Source: Lasiosphaeris hirsuta (lineage: Eukaryota; Ascomycota; Sordariomycetes; Sordariales; Lasiosphaeriaceae). Taken from it: 64,000 bases of DNA. Position 1 is the first letter of the stretch, and each line of letters begins with the position of its first letter. Positions 33,118-45,833 of this stretch are shown one piece after another. The stretch covers positions 496,001-560,000 of the forward strand of contig JAUKUA010000006.1 of assembly GCA_030549175.1 (NCBI GenBank), in the 5' to 3' direction. Below the pieces are notes generated by a model. The model was not told the DNA's origin. It worked only from the letters and a program-made list of their open reading frames with translations, and searched no databases. Position numbers and translations under genes: made by a program.

Positions 33118-35601
33118 ATGACAGAAGCAGTGAGAAAGGGTTCAACCCTCTTGAATCCCGACATGACCCGGAGGGCGACTGACCCTGAGAACCCGGAAAG
33201 TGGCCGGAGGATGACCATGACGCCCCGATTGGCAACGTCGATGAAGGCTGTCATGGGTGCCATTCGCGCTCACCTCGGTGAGACTCCGTCGGACGCTGGC
33301 ACCACACATAGCGAGAGGCCCAAATTCGACGATCTGAGCCGATGCGACGTCTCAGAAGCCGACGAGGACAAGCTGTGGGAGATTGAGGCAAAGCGGTTGC
33401 TGGACACGGTCGAAGACATGTCGACAGAGTTGACGTTTAAGAGCTATGGTGTGTTCCCGCAGCCCGATGGTACGCCGTCGTACTACGACGAGCTTGCAGA
33501 GCTGGCGGAGCAAATTCTCGTCAACCTGCATATTTGCAGATTCGACAACGAGCTAGCCCTCCTGTGCTCGGCTAGCGGGCTTGTGGAGATGGATGCTATG
33601 GGAACGAGCGAGATGATCATCAAAAACCGCTTGTTGGACGATCCCAAACCCTCCACCGGTGATGGCAACCATGCTTTACTGACGAAGAGGTATTTCGCCA
33701 CTGTTGACTACATCACCGCCGTGGCAGCTCGCCTCGCTGTGAGCGCTGTAGACGACGAGATGTGGCAGCGGCGGACGCTGGCTTCGCTCGCCAAGTGCTC
33801 GGCGAAGCTGAAGATGGTATTCTCGCGCGGTTCCCGGGAATACGTGTCGCGATCCATTCGGTCCAAACAGGTTCTCGAGACGGAGAAGCAGCGTAAAGCA
33901 ACCGAGCAGCGGCTGCGAGACATGTTCGACACCTCCAAGGCGAATGCAGAAAAGGACATGGCCGATCGGGCACGGGATCGGGGGGACGGTAACGTGTGGG
34001 ATAACATGCCGACCTACCCAGGGCGGTCGGGTATTGACGATTCGTGGTACGCAAAGGAGCTGGATGCTCTTCTGGTCAAGCGCGAAGACAGCTCGCCGCC
34101 TGTCGACTTGTACCTCTCCCATACAGCCTGGGGTTTCCGATTTGCCTCGTCGACACTCCTGAAGATGGTATATCCATTGGTCCCCAGCAGCCGGCCTGGG
34201 CTATCCGGGACAGATAGGTTCGACCTCTCTACCACGACGTACCGGGCTGGAACAAGCGACAACCAGTTTCCTATCTACATGCATCAGGATCGAAACGGCG
34301 AACTGCACGGCTCCAATCAGCAAGAGTTCATCAAGCATGCCTATCTCGGGTTTTCGTTGGTGAAGCAGGCGATCAAGGGGATTCGGAAAGACCAAAAGGA
34401 CGACGGCAAAAACTTCCACTCCGGCACGGCCATCACGCTACAGATGCAGCACATTCCCGGAGAGGCTGAGGAGAAGAGCGACGTTGTGGAGCCGCCTAAG
34501 TCGCTCGGTCTTTCCTCCCTAGCCGATATCATTGCCGTGATGATCCCCTTACTCTGCACGAGCCCAGACGTCATCTGGGCGCTACAATCCTCTCTTAGGG
34601 GGTTCAGCGAGCTGTTCTCGATGGACGCGGGGGATCTGGTACCTCGCACGCCCGACTTTACGGCCATGGCCTCGGTGCGCACGCGTGCCTTCCAGGCCGT
34701 CAGCCCTACGTATCTGCCCGGGTCGGATTTCCGGCAGCTCTCGCGCTCGATGCTGATCCACTCGGGCCGCCAAGTGTCACACCCCAAGATACCCACTGAC
34801 ACAGGGGCGTGGGACAAAGTCTCGTCGCATCAGATCAAGCAGGTGGTGGATGAGATCCACCAACGGCAGAAGCGGCTCGCGCAGGACGGGCGGGACTGGG
34901 ACATTGAGGAGACGACGGTGGGCGTCAACTGTGTTCGATATGTGTACACGGTGCTCGCGCTGGCCGGCCTGCTTGTTGCTGGCGGCCTCACGGCGGCCTT
35001 CACAATTGGGGACAGGCTCGAGGGTGTCGACCCGTTCGGCATCGCGACCTTCTCGTGGGTGCTGGCGGCCTTTATGATCCTGATTGCCAAGAGCGTCCGC
35101 GTGACCGAGTGGCCGTGGCGAAGTTTCCTTCAGGGGAGAGTGACATGTCGCAGTCTGAGCGAGCTGCGGGCCGTGACGGGCGCCAACGAGCAGGACCTGA
35201 TCCTGTACCTGCTGACCAATGAGCAAGAAAATGTTTTGGTGACACGGGGCCCGTATAACAGGCTGTTCACAAGAAAGGGGGATGCTGGATTCTCCATTGA
35301 TGTCAAGCCTGAGGTTAGGACGTTGGTGGCGGCAGGTATCATCCTCGTCAAGGTCGCGCTGCGCAACGGGTCGCCGGCGCTGGTGTGCTTCGATCTTCGT
35401 CGGGTTGGCGAGGGGCGCGACACCAGCATCCTGATCAGTCATGACGGACGGGCCGCCAGGGAAAACAATTCTTATGTTTGCCGGTACCCCCCCAGGCCAG
35501 GCGACAGGATCCAGGACGTGCTGTTGGATCGGGTGGCTGTGCAGTTGTGGTGGGTCAGGATTTTGGGCATATACAATGCCGCAGACACCAAGGTTCGTTG
35601 A
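33118..35601 (+). CDS. Large fungal membrane protein of unknown function
   Basis: 827 residues from the ATG at 33118; the frame is open slightly further upstream but without ATG. I do not recognise a characterised domain. Residues about 60-500 look cytosolic with a charged helical part (EKQRKATEQRLRDMF). Two hydrophobic helices occur near residues 608-665 (VLALAGLLVAGGLTAAF and FGIATFSWVLAAFMILIA), followed by WPWRSFLQGRVTCRSLSEL and a mixed alpha/beta C-terminal domain ending in LWWVRILGIYNAADTKVR. Similar proteins are common in Pezizomycotina. Intronless. Divergent from the AAA ATPase, so shared regulation is possible but unproven. Confidence 0.8.
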   Translation: MTEAVRKGSTLLNPDMTRRATDPENPESGRRMTMTPRLATSMKAVMGAIRAHLGETPSDAGTTHSERPKFDDLSRCDVSEADEDKLWEIEAKRLLDTVEDMSTELTFKSYGVFPQPDGTPSYYDELAELAEQILVNLHICRFDNELALLCSASGLVEMDAMGTSEMIIKNRLLDDPKPSTGDGNHALLTKRYFATVDYITAVAARLAVSAVDDEMWQRRTLASLAKCSAKLKMVFSRGSREYVSRSIRSKQVLETEKQRKATEQRLRDMFDTSKANAEKDMADRARDRGDGNVWDNMPTYPGRSGIDDSWYAKELDALLVKREDSSPPVDLYLSHTAWGFRFASSTLLKMVYPLVPSSRPGLSGTDRFDLSTTTYRAGTSDNQFPIYMHQDRNGELHGSNQQEFIKHAYLGFSLVKQAIKGIRKDQKDDGKNFHSGTAITLQMQHIPGEAEEKSDVVEPPKSLGLSSLADIIAVMIPLLCTSPDVIWALQSSLRGFSELFSMDAGDLVPRTPDFTAMASVRTRAFQAVSPTYLPGSDFRQLSRSMLIHSGRQVSHPKIPTDTGAWDKVSSHQIKQVVDEIHQRQKRLAQDGRDWDIEETTVGVNCVRYVYTVLALAGLLVAGGLTAAFTIGDRLEGVDPFGIATFSWVLAAFMILIAKSVRVTEWPWRSFLQGRVTCRSLSELRAVTGANEQDLILYLLTNEQENVLVTRGPYNRLFTRKGDAGFSIDVKPEVRTLVAAGIILVKVALRNGSPALVCFDLRRVGEGRDTSILISHDGRAARENNSYVCRYPPRPGDRIQDVLLDRVAVQLWWVRILGIYNAADTKVR

Positions 35602-37360
35602 TCTGTGTCAGCCCGTCGACACTTTCTTGGCTTTACAATCCAGCTCTCGTTTGGCTTTGAGCGCAAGACTCTGAAGCTGTAGCTATGAGAAAAGATTTGT
35701 TGTGGATATGAGAAAGGCCATTTATACCAAATATGCCTTTCAAAATGCTAGAAATGCCGTTTTTGATGCTGGAAGGTCTTTTCAGGGCTTCAGTATCTCC
35801 CTTCGGACCTTCGAGAGGTCACGGGCCAACAAACATACCAGGGTTAGATCAGTGGACGGTATTTCCATGTTGAACCCCCCTCTTCGGTGTTTAGATTGGC
35901 ACACCCAGGAGATTACTTTGAGGTATAAAGTAAAACCTGAGATTCCTGAAAGCAGGTCGGCACTTGACCAAACAACCTTATCATGCGACGCCATAAAGAG
36001 TAGCGATGTACGTGACTCCCTGCCGGTCAATAATGCTGTGTGGGGTGGTTGTCAATGGAATGTGTCAATGGACGGTGATCATGGGACGCCGTATTCTAAC
36101 GGCCAGGCATTGTCGAGCTGAGGTGGCCGTAAAACGCGACACCGGGTTGGTCGGGTCTGTCTGCGTCTCAGCGTCTCAGCGTCTCAGCGGCTTGCGCGCC
36201 AGATTCGGTGCCTGCGCGGAACAGGCCGTGCCATGTTCTCTGCCGCTTCCACTGCATGCGCATGCGGATTTGTATTGGAAACCGGGTGCGGTGACGCGCA
36301 ATGTTGGGCCAACTCCGGCCTCGCAATCAGCTGGGAGCCTGGCATGAAACTGGCCAACAGGCCGGATGTGCGGCGACTGCGGACTGTGAACGGTGGGATA
36401 TTATCCTAGAGGCCACCTCCCGCATCGCCGCGGGACTTTCTCTTTGCATTAGAAAACGTGCGACACGGCCAGGTCCAATTGACTTGATATTTGGCAGCTT
36501 CGTCTAATGATTCAAGGGCAGGACGCACCTGGCCCCCCACAAACGCCATACCTTCGAAATCTGCCAAGTGGTCCGTGCTGGCCGTGCGTTTCTGGGAGTC
36601 TGATGAGGTAAGCTACAGCGTTTGCCCGACCTCTGTGGGTACCTTGATCAAAGCTCCATCATCGTGGAGACAAGCTCGCAGGCCACAGGCAACCGGCAAC
36701 TCGAAGCCCGATCGCGGGTCTTTCTTTGTCAGACAGCCTTCGCCGTCCCAACAGCCGCAGCCTCGTTATCACCTGCCCTGGCCTCAGGTCCCCCATGAAG
36801 GTGCGCATCCCCCATCCTTCCAATCCCTGCATCTGGCAACCACTTGTCGCCGAAAGACTTTGCACGACAACTTAAACTGTGCTACCGACCTCCCAACACC
36901 ACCGCCGACACGCTGGGATACGCCCTCCGTTGCGCGCCCCTCAATTCCTCGCAATTACTACGGGCCAACTGCTTCCGGCTGCGCTGCGCTAGAGCTAATG
37001 CCAAACCCCCCAGACAGGACCCCCTCGATCACTCCTTCACGTTGCCTCGATACACCCCCCTATACACATACACCGTTCTACCGACTCCCGAGACAGGAAG
37101 ACAGCACTGTCGCGGCTGCCGAACGTCACCCATCACGCGCCCCGGGTCTGATATAACGCTGCCTCCGCGAAATGCCAGGGAGCCGCGTAGAGCCAAATCA
37201 CATCTCCTGCCGCGGCTTGATAACAGTCTTCCCGGCCAATTCGTACCGCTTCGCACATACCTAGCCGACCCTGTTCACGAGGCCGAGATCCCCTAACGCT
37301 GCCACCCCAAGCCTTCTCGCAAACACCCAAGGCCTTCCAGGTCCTCACAAAGACACCGCA
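35602..37360. other. Long intergenic region upstream of Blm10
   Basis: Contains a short tandem GCGTCTCA x3 at 36163-36186. Translations on both strands show no domain. The last 300 bases are pyrimidine-rich, typical of a fungal promoter and 5' leader. Confidence 0.45.
36163..36186 (+). repeat. 8-bp tandem repeat, three copies
   Basis: GCGTCTCA repeated three times without mismatch, followed by GCGG. Confidence 0.8.
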
Positions 37361-40300
37361 ATGGACGAGTCAATAGATGCCCAGCCGGGCGCTGCTCTGG
37401 ATTTTGCTGCCTCGGCCGTCGGCGCCCCGCCCTCCTTCCTCTCCGGCCTCCTCCCCTCGGCTGATGCCATCTCACGCGCCACAACACCCGGCCCTGGATA
37501 TTCGGAGGACTACCATGAAGATGACAAGAAGCGCTATCGCCCGCGGACATTCAGCTACTTCCGCCTGCTGCCCTTCGAGGTCGAGGAAGACGCGCACCGC
37601 GACGCAGCCCTCAGCGGAATTCTCAAAAACCTCTACATCGCCGTCATGGCCGAGGATTTCTCCCCGGGCGCTCTGCACTGGACTCGCGAACTGCAAGGAT
37701 GGCTGAACCTCAAGTTTGAGATGACCAGGGAGCTTCGCGCTCGTTTGACACAGCTCTACTACCACCTTGCCCTGGCCCCGGGCTTGGATCCCAACACAGC
37801 CGACCGCTTCTCCAAAATGGTCATTACCCTGACACGGTAGGTTTTCTCCAATTCCCCATCCCACGTATCCAAACTCACTGGTCGATAGAAAAAAGCACTA
37901 CTTGAAGCCTGGCGAGGACTTGATCCTCGACTGGCGCCCGTTGTGGCATGAGGTTAAAGCCCTCGTCTTTCCCTCGGATGCGCCTGCTCATCAGGGAAGC
38001 CGGAGGCGTTCGCAGAAGCATCTCGTGAAGCTTTGCCTGCACGCCAACTCTTATTTTGACCCGAGGGAAAGACGTGCAATGCTCGAAGAGTTGCTCCCCT
38101 ATTTCAGCACGTCGGCCATGGCCAATGCCTACATCGTGGTGGGAGCTATCAACATCTTTGTGCCCACTGGTGCGACGCCTCCGACTGAGCCCCAATCCCA
38201 GCCCTCGGATTTCGTGCCGACCTTCTTCCACCTCTGGTCTCTCATGACACGCTCCAAGGCCTTTGACGTGGCCTTTATCGACATCTTCTCCCGCATGGCG
38301 AGAGACTATTTGCAGTGCACCCACGTCCCCTTCACAGAGCACGGCATCTTCACTCGCGAGCAGTCGGACCTCATCTTCACTGCCATCCTCAGGCTGACCG
38401 AGATTCCAGTGGGTCAAGCTAACTCCCCATATGCCTCCCTAGACTACGCTTCCGGCCTGGGCATATTCCTTGAAAAGGACAAGAAAAAGTATCCTGTCCC
38501 TTACATGATCGCGAGGTGGATTGCCCACTCCCTGTCGCCCATCTGCTTGACCAAGGAGAACTCCATCTTGTCGAATCTCGAAGGCTTGATGGAATCCATT
38601 GACACCTTTTTCCACCCGTCAAATCAGGGGTCATGGACCAGCTTTCTCGCCCAATTGACCTTTTTCTTGACCGACATATTCGTTTCTCGCTGGAACCGCG
38701 AGCAGAGCGGCGAGCTTTACGTCCCCCCGAGCGCCGAATAACCGCCGAGTTGAAGAGGCGCTTTGTCTTGGCCCTCAAGGAAGTGACGTTCATGGGTCTT
38801 TTCGCTAAGAGCTCGAAGGTGGTGAATTACTATTACTCAACGTTGCAAGGCCTCACGTTTCTCGAGCCCGACTTGATGCTGCCCGGTGCTCTTCAGCGGT
38901 TCTATCCTAGTCTCCAAGGACTGGTCGAGGTGCACCGCACAACGTCTAGTTTATGTGGTCTCCAGATGATCGCCAACCTCATGTCCAAACAAAAAGGCTT
39001 CCGATGCCACGTCACTGCACTCCTGGCTTTGGCACTGCCCGGTATTGACGCCAATGACCTGGGCAAGACACAGTATACGCTTAATTTCATACAGAGTGTG
39101 GCCTACAGCATACCTTTTCGGCCCCTTGTCAGCCAGGATGATGACATCCATGACACAAGCCTGGCTATGAACTGGGTTCAAGGCGAGATGGAGCGGATGG
39201 AGCGTGAGGGCCAGGATGTCAAGATCAATTACAAGCAGGAGCTGACAGACCGCGAGGAGGCGAGCATTCTCCGCTCGTCCACCGCTGGGCTCGGCGAATT
39301 CGTTTTAGCGCTGCTCGGCAAGGTATTTGCTCTGCTTGAGAACCTCCCGGACGCAAGCCACCTGAGGACAGGCTCACCCGAAGACAATGTCATCAACACC
39401 CTCCCCGCGGCCCTCACTCCGCTCTTTGCGTCCCTGTCCCCTGAGCTGTTCGACATGACACTGGATAAGCTTGCGTCATTTGTGTCGAGCCATGTGGTCC
39501 ACCAGGCTAGGGACGCGATGGCATGGATCTGCAATGCGCTCTGCAAAGTCAACCCCGAGAAGACGCTCAAGGTCTTCATCCCCATGCTGATCGTCAACAT
39601 CCGCAATGAGATCGACTACAACGGCGCGGCGTCGGACCGGAGCAGCGGGACCGAGGTCTTGCCCCGCGACAGGGCCCTCGTATGGCATGTCAGTATGCTG
39701 AGCATGTGTGTGGTTCATGTCGGCGATGAGGTGCTCAAGTACAAGTCGGAGCTCTTTGGTATTGCGCAGTACATGCAAGAGAAATGCCGAGGCCTTCCCA
39801 CGATCCACATCTCCAACTACATTCACCATCTTTTGCTCAACCTCACCCACACCTATCCCATGGACAATGCCCTCTACGAGCCCGAGCTCATTGAGCGTGG
39901 CTTGGACATTGACGACTGGGGTCGCACCACAGCACCAGCCGAGCTGACCATCAAATGGCATCGGCCTTCGTCTGATGAAATCTTTTTTGCTGTGGAGCTC
40001 TTTCAGAGCCAAGCTCAATCAGCCTCACAGCGGCTAGAGCAGTTAATGAGCGACGAACCCCCGGTGAGCAGGAAAGGCAAAAACAAGGAATGGTCTGACG
40101 AACTGTCACGGAGCCTGACTGCGCTCCGGCTCGTCATCTCCGGTGTATCGGCCCTGTTCGACCCGAGCCATGCCTCTGGGGAAGTCAGCTTTGACGCAAA
40201 CGGCGTGGGGCAGCCAAGTGACGATGATATCATGATGGATGAAGACGACGATCCGCTTGCGGAGGTGGCGGACGACGAGGAGCTGAAGCGCCAATTTCAC

Positions 40301-43300
40301 TACCCTGCCGGCTATCTCTTGAATGCCAGTGATCCCATATACCGCCGGATCCACGAACTGCGTGATGATATCGGAAGACTGCTCTCTCAAACCCACACTT
40401 TCCTCAACACAAACCAGCAAGACGATGTTGCGTGTTTCACTGCCCTTTATGCTACTTATCGGACATGGATCACAGACGTCGGTATCGAGAGATCGGCCCA
40501 CCCTCTGGAGCGGCTGGTTCGCCTGTACAAGGCCGACATATCGCCCTTCAAAATCAGTGGTCTGCGAAAGGTATACCCTCGGCCCCTTCTCGTCAAGCGC
40601 GCAGATGCGTACCAGCTTCAGCGCGTCAAGTACAACTCTGCCTATCGCAAAAAGAGCGAGCTCGACAAACGGCTGCTTCTTGATCTTGCCGAGTCCTGCA
40701 CATCTTCGTATGCCGATGTCCGCCGCATCGCTCAAAGCGCACAGGACTCGTCGCTCAAGGTCCTCATCGGCGGGAGACCGCTGGTGATACCCGTCATCAT
40801 GGACGCCTTCAAAAAGGCTCTTGAGACTAACGATCACGATCGCATCAAGGGTGCCATGTATACGCTGCTATTCACGACTCTGATAAGGACTCTGATGCGT
40901 GACTGGCGGTTCGCCCCCGAGCTAATGCGGCTCTACATTGCAACGGCCGGCGTCGACAAGGCGTCGATCCAAAACCTGGGCTCCACCGCACTTTATCCAC
41001 TCCTCGAGTTCGGCAAGCCCTTTGAAAGGATGATCATCTTTGATCGGAATGTTGTCGGGAGCATCCAGCCAGCAGAGGACTGCTCTTCCACCATTTCCCG
41101 GCGCCGCGAGTTTATTCAAGACCGCCGCCAGAAAGTGGAGGAAAAGAAGGCCGCCCTAGGCTTGGAACTTACCAAGAAGGCCAAGGAGTCGCACTGGAAG
41201 GTAGCTAACAGATGCGCCATCTTTGCCTTGAATTTGAGCCTTCGATTTGATACAGTTACGAGCCCCGAGTTCATCGACTTGGTCACCTACGGCACCAACG
41301 ACCCACACCCTGGTCTCCGCTCGAATTATCTGTCGGCCTTTTCCGCGATCTTCACTGCCATTGACATGCGGGCAGTATATCGCCACAGTTATGAAAACTA
41401 CCTTATGGAGGACGAGAACGATATCAACAAATATTTAGTGCCAGTTGATCCTCAGCTGGCCAATGCTTTCCTTGACAAGTTTAACAACAATCAGGAGAGC
41501 GACTATGTGGACAGCGACTATCCGGGATGGCTGGTATGGCCTAAGGAGATCACCATGTCGAGAGTCAACCCGAGGGAGTTTGTTGAATACGATGAAGTTG
41601 AGATCTCCGCTCGTAAACAGATAGGACAGGTTCTCACACCAGAGTGGTTCAAGAAATGCTTCGACTACCTCAAGCAGGAACCCCGGGATAACACTGCCGA
41701 TCGTTTCAGGATGCAGCATTTCGTCCTGCTCATGAGCGCGTTCGACTTGGTTCACTATGGGGAGACGGTTGCGACGTTCGAGGAAATCGTGGCCATGGTC
41801 ACCGATGTGTATGGTGATGGCAGTGACAAGCACCAACATCGTGCCACAGCCGAGATTCTATGCGCGCTGCTGTCAGGCAGCGCGGACGAGCCGCGCGAGA
41901 AGCGAGATAAGGTTTGGAGTTTTGCAGCGCCAATGATGCTCAAGATCATCAAGGATGATTTGACACCCGACAACCTGCAGTACTGGATGACTTGTCTTCA
42001 TCTCATCGTCGACGGCAAAGATCCTCGGCGGTCAAAGGAGTTGGTAGAAGCACTGGGGGATTTCCGACTGGATGTGAATTCGAATGCGGCGTTCAAGGAT
42101 TCTTCCAAGGTCCAGCTCATTGAGTTTATTATCAATGATTCGGGTTGGCACTACCGCCGGGAGAAGCCCATCTTGGAGGACTTCTTACAACACATCGATC
42201 ACCCCTATAAGTCGGTCAGGGAGTCAATCGGCCGCGTCATTGCCACCATTTATCGCACTCGGTACCATGAATCATTCATCGATGTCACTACGCTCCTAGA
42301 GCAGAACAAGGCCGAGTCATCGATTGGTATCCGCCCCTACCAACCGGCGCAAGAATTCGCTTTGACGATTCGCGATGTCTTCTCGCGCTTGGAGAAGTGG
42401 CGCCACGAGAGAACACCGGGGCAGCAAACACCTTCAAGCTACACATCAGGGTCCAAGACGGTGTTGATATGGCTAGACAGCACGCTGTCGTCCCAGGAAT
42501 GCATCCAGCTTGTGCCATTCTTCCCGGATCCGTTTATCGACCAGCTGCTGCACATGATGGACGTCAAGGAAGACCCGGAGCTTATGAAGCTCGCATACCA
42601 CGTGTACCGCCACCTACCCAACATTCCCTTCCGCTCGGGTGAGGACGACGCCTTCATCGCGGCGCTCATCCGCATTGGCAAGACGGCTAGCTCGTGGCAT
42701 CAGCGTCTCCGGGCCCTGGTCAACATGCAGGTCATCTACTTCAGACGCCTGTTCTTGACACAGCCCAAGCAGCGTCAGATGCTCTTTGAAGCCGTGGGCG
42801 ACATGCTCTCGGACACGCAGCTCGAGGTGCGCGACTGCGCGAGTGCGACTCTGGCCGGCATGATTCGCTGCTCGCCGGCAGGTATCCGGAACCCCATCAT
42901 CCACCAGCTCAAGGACCGGTTTGAGACGCAGCTGAAGCTCAACCCGATGCCCAAGAAGAAGGTTCCCGGGACCGACACGCCGGTGGACGTGCAGAAGCAG
43001 ATTGTGCGAAGACACGCGGCGGTGCTGGGCCTGGGCGCGCTGATTGAGGCGTTCCCTTATGCGACGCCGCCGCCGAGGTGGATGCCCGAGGTGCTGGCCT
43101 ACCTCGCGACGCATGCGGCTAGTGACCGGGGCATCGTGGGCAAGGCGACGAAGACGGTGTTGGCGGAGTTCAAGAAGACGAGGCAGGATAGTTGGAGCGT
43201 GGATCAAAAGGTACGTTGTCTGTTCTGCTCAGGGTTTGACGTGTACTAATGTTTGTCGTAGTATTTTACGAGCGAGCAACTTGAGGACCTAGAAGGTGTT

Positions 43301-43324
43301 CTCTGGAAGAGCTACTTTGCCTAA
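37361..43324 (+). CDS. blm10: Proteasome activator Blm10/PA200, apparent one-base frameshift
   Basis: Exons 37361-37836, 37889-43210 and 43262-43324; about 1,953 residues if one base is added in the C6 run at 38723-38728. Upstream frame ends ...NREQSGELYVPP; downstream frame resumes with PPERRITAELKRRF, so the protein is continuous across the run. Both introns (52 and 51 nt) keep frame; the last exon encodes YFTSEQLEDLEGVLWKSYFA. Blm10/PA200 is a HEAT-repeat dome that caps the 20S proteasome and promotes ubiquitin-independent degradation, for instance of acetylated histones. Motifs such as KVVNYYYSTLQGLTFLEPDLMLPG are hallmark family sequence. The C-terminus ends YFA rather than yeast YYA; the terminal HbYX-like tail docks into the proteasome alpha ring. 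The missing base is more likely a homopolymer sequencing error than a true null, since all else is intact. Confidence 0.93.
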
Positions 43325-44517
43325 GTAGCTACCTGCAACAAGTAAATGTTCTCGGTTGTCAGGCCAGGGCTTGGCAATATGGGGGGCTGGTCGACAGGTT
43401 ATGTTGGCTGGTGCCTCGGTAGACGGGATGGACAGGGTGGGCAAGGGGAATGCAAGGCCCCGTAATGAAAGGGAGGTAACGGTAGATGGACACGGATGCG
43501 GTTGGGTGGAGGGTATGGTTTAGACTGTCAATGTTATCGTGCATTCTTGCATAAATCCTCTCGGTAAAGGAGGCACATAGCGGAGACATGTGGATAGGCT
43601 TCCAGCTTGTTGGAAGCTGTGTAGTATTAGTTAGACCAGCGTGCATGGAACAGGATTGTTTTGTTTTTGAGAGAGAGTTGCCCTGCTACTACTAACGAAA
43701 GGTGTCCTCTTGTCATGGTGGTTTGTAATGGGGTAATTATGTCACAGCTGGGATGTCAGCACCATTGTTGCCGGCTCCAGCAGTAAGCGGAACCTCACCT
43801 ATACGATATATTACCGTTTCCCGCGCCAGGCAGATTGACGACCACAGGGTAAGTTGTACCGCCTCCTTCACAACTTTCAGTACCATTGGTGGCTGCAAGC
43901 TTTAGTAGATGTCTTACCTCTAGCAGCTAGGACCGGCCCCCTCGTTTGAGAAAGCAAATGCATGTTAGAGGATGCCCGATGGGCAAAAGAATGTGAAGCC
44001 AAAGTCGTTCGGCAGTTGTATTATCGGGCATTCCCCCAACTCATTCCAGCCCCTATCTCTGCCCAGGGTTCCCGCTATACAGTCAGTCAAGGCCTTCCCC
44101 CAATCAACGCTACTGCCTGAATTCACACATTCATCAAAGACTTGACAGGGATAGAAGACAGAGAGTTTATCCTATTCTGCCGACCTATCGCCCCCTGCGC
44201 CAAGACCCGAGGGTAGAACACCAACAGCTTGGCCTTGGCTCACTTGGAAGATACGGCCGGACTCGATATGAGTAGCCGCCAGGTGTGTGGACGATGTATG
44301 GCTGAGCGTTTCCATCGCCGGCAATACACGTCTTAGTACCATATATTTCGGATGTCGGCAGGTCCCTGTAGAAGGATATGATGATCTAGAAGGCGACAGT
44401 AATTTGGGCAATTTGGGCGGCCTGTTTATATACAAGTCGTCGGCCGACCATCCCAGGTAGCGAGCGGTCCTTGTCTCGTAAGGAACGCTAATTTGACCGC
44501 CAACCTCAGCCCGCACG
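43325..44517. other. Intergenic region
   Basis: Blm10 3' region and DUF1996 gene promoter. No additional gene recognised on either strand. Confidence 0.45.
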
Positions 44518-45833
44518 ATGAAGTGGCTCCCAGTTGCTGCTCTGGCCGGGTCGGCCCAGGCCGCGCTTCGATTCGGGTGCTCGACCCTGACGGTGCAGCG
44601 TCTCGATCCGGTAGTCGAGCCCGGCAACGCGCCATCGGCCCACGTGCACCAGATCGTGGGCGGCAACGCGTTCAACGCGACCGTCGACCCGTCGGTCGAC
44701 GTCGGCCAGCGGGCAACCTGCACGACGTGCCTCTACTCGGAAGATTTTTCCAACTACTGGACGGCCGTGCTGTACTTCCGCGCCCGCAACGGCTCCTACA
44801 AGCGCGTGCCGCAGTACCCGAACGCGCCGAGCCTGCACGACGGCCAGAAGGCCGGCATGACCATCTACTACACTCAGGAGTCCTTCAGCTCCAACGGTAA
44901 CCAGAAGATCACGGCCTTCAAGCCGGTGCGTGCCTCCTAATCAAATCTCTGAATCCCGTAAACTCACTGTCTCAGGGTTTCCGCATGACGGTCGGCAGCC
45001 CGGCCACCAACTCGCGCGAGGGCGCCGAGAAGTTCCACGGGCTGCGCTACACATGCCTGCAAACCGTCCTGACCCGCGGGTCCGAGACGTTTGAGCTGCC
45101 CAAGGAGCCGTGCCCGGCCGGCATCATGGCCATCCACCACTTTCCCGCGTACGTGCCCTTCCTCCCCTTTTCTCAGCCCCTGTTGCCAAAAGATAAAAAA
45201 AAATAAAAAATAAAAAAAAGGAAGAAAAAAATAAAAAGGCTGATACTCTGGTCGTGGCAGCTGCTGGGACGGGAAGAACCTCGACAGCCCCGACCACCAG
45301 TCGCACATGTACAACACGGGCAAGGGCGGGTTCCAGGTGGCGGCGTCGTGCCCGGCGTCGCACCCCGTGCGCATGCCCCAGGTCGCCTACGAGACCCTGT
45401 GGAACACGACCGAGTTCAACAGCCGCGAGCTGTGGCCCGAGGACGGGTCGCAACCTTTTGTGTGGAGCACCGGGGACGCCAAGGGGTACTCGACGCACGC
45501 CGACTACTGTGAGTGTTTTTTTCTTTATTTCTCCATGGGCTGTGGAGGGGGTGCTGACGAAGGGATGCCAGTGTTTGGCTGGAAGGGCGATTCGCTGCAG
45601 CGCGCCATGGACTCGAATTGCTTCTTCCAGGACTGCGGCACCGACAGGGCCAAGGGTGTGCTCAAGGTGCAGACGCCGGCCGAGAAGAATGCGTGCACGA
45701 TCAAGACGACGGTGAACGAAGATATTGATGGATGTGAGTGTTTTCAATTACGGGTCGATAATCGAATATGTTGCTAATAACTATGGCAGGGCTGGATGCG
45801 CTTCCGGGTCAGAAAATGGCCAAGAAAGAGTGA
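44518..45833 (+). CDS. DUF1996-domain secreted protein
   Basis: Five exons: 44518-44925, 44976-45148, 45261-45508, 45572-45733, 45790-45833; 344 residues with every junction in phase. A signal peptide (MKWLPVAALAGSAQA) leads into the DUF1996 domain: RFGCSTLTVQRLDPVVEPG, HVHQIVGGNAF, a TCTTC pair, FRMTVGSP, CWDGKNLDSPDHQSHM and VFGWKGDSLQRAMD-like sequence near the end. These are extracellular fungal proteins of unknown biochemical role, often Cys-stabilised and sometimes WSC-linked; this one has no WSC domain or visible anchor. Intron 2 (112 nt) contains an unusually A-rich tract at 45186-45236. Confidence 0.88.
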
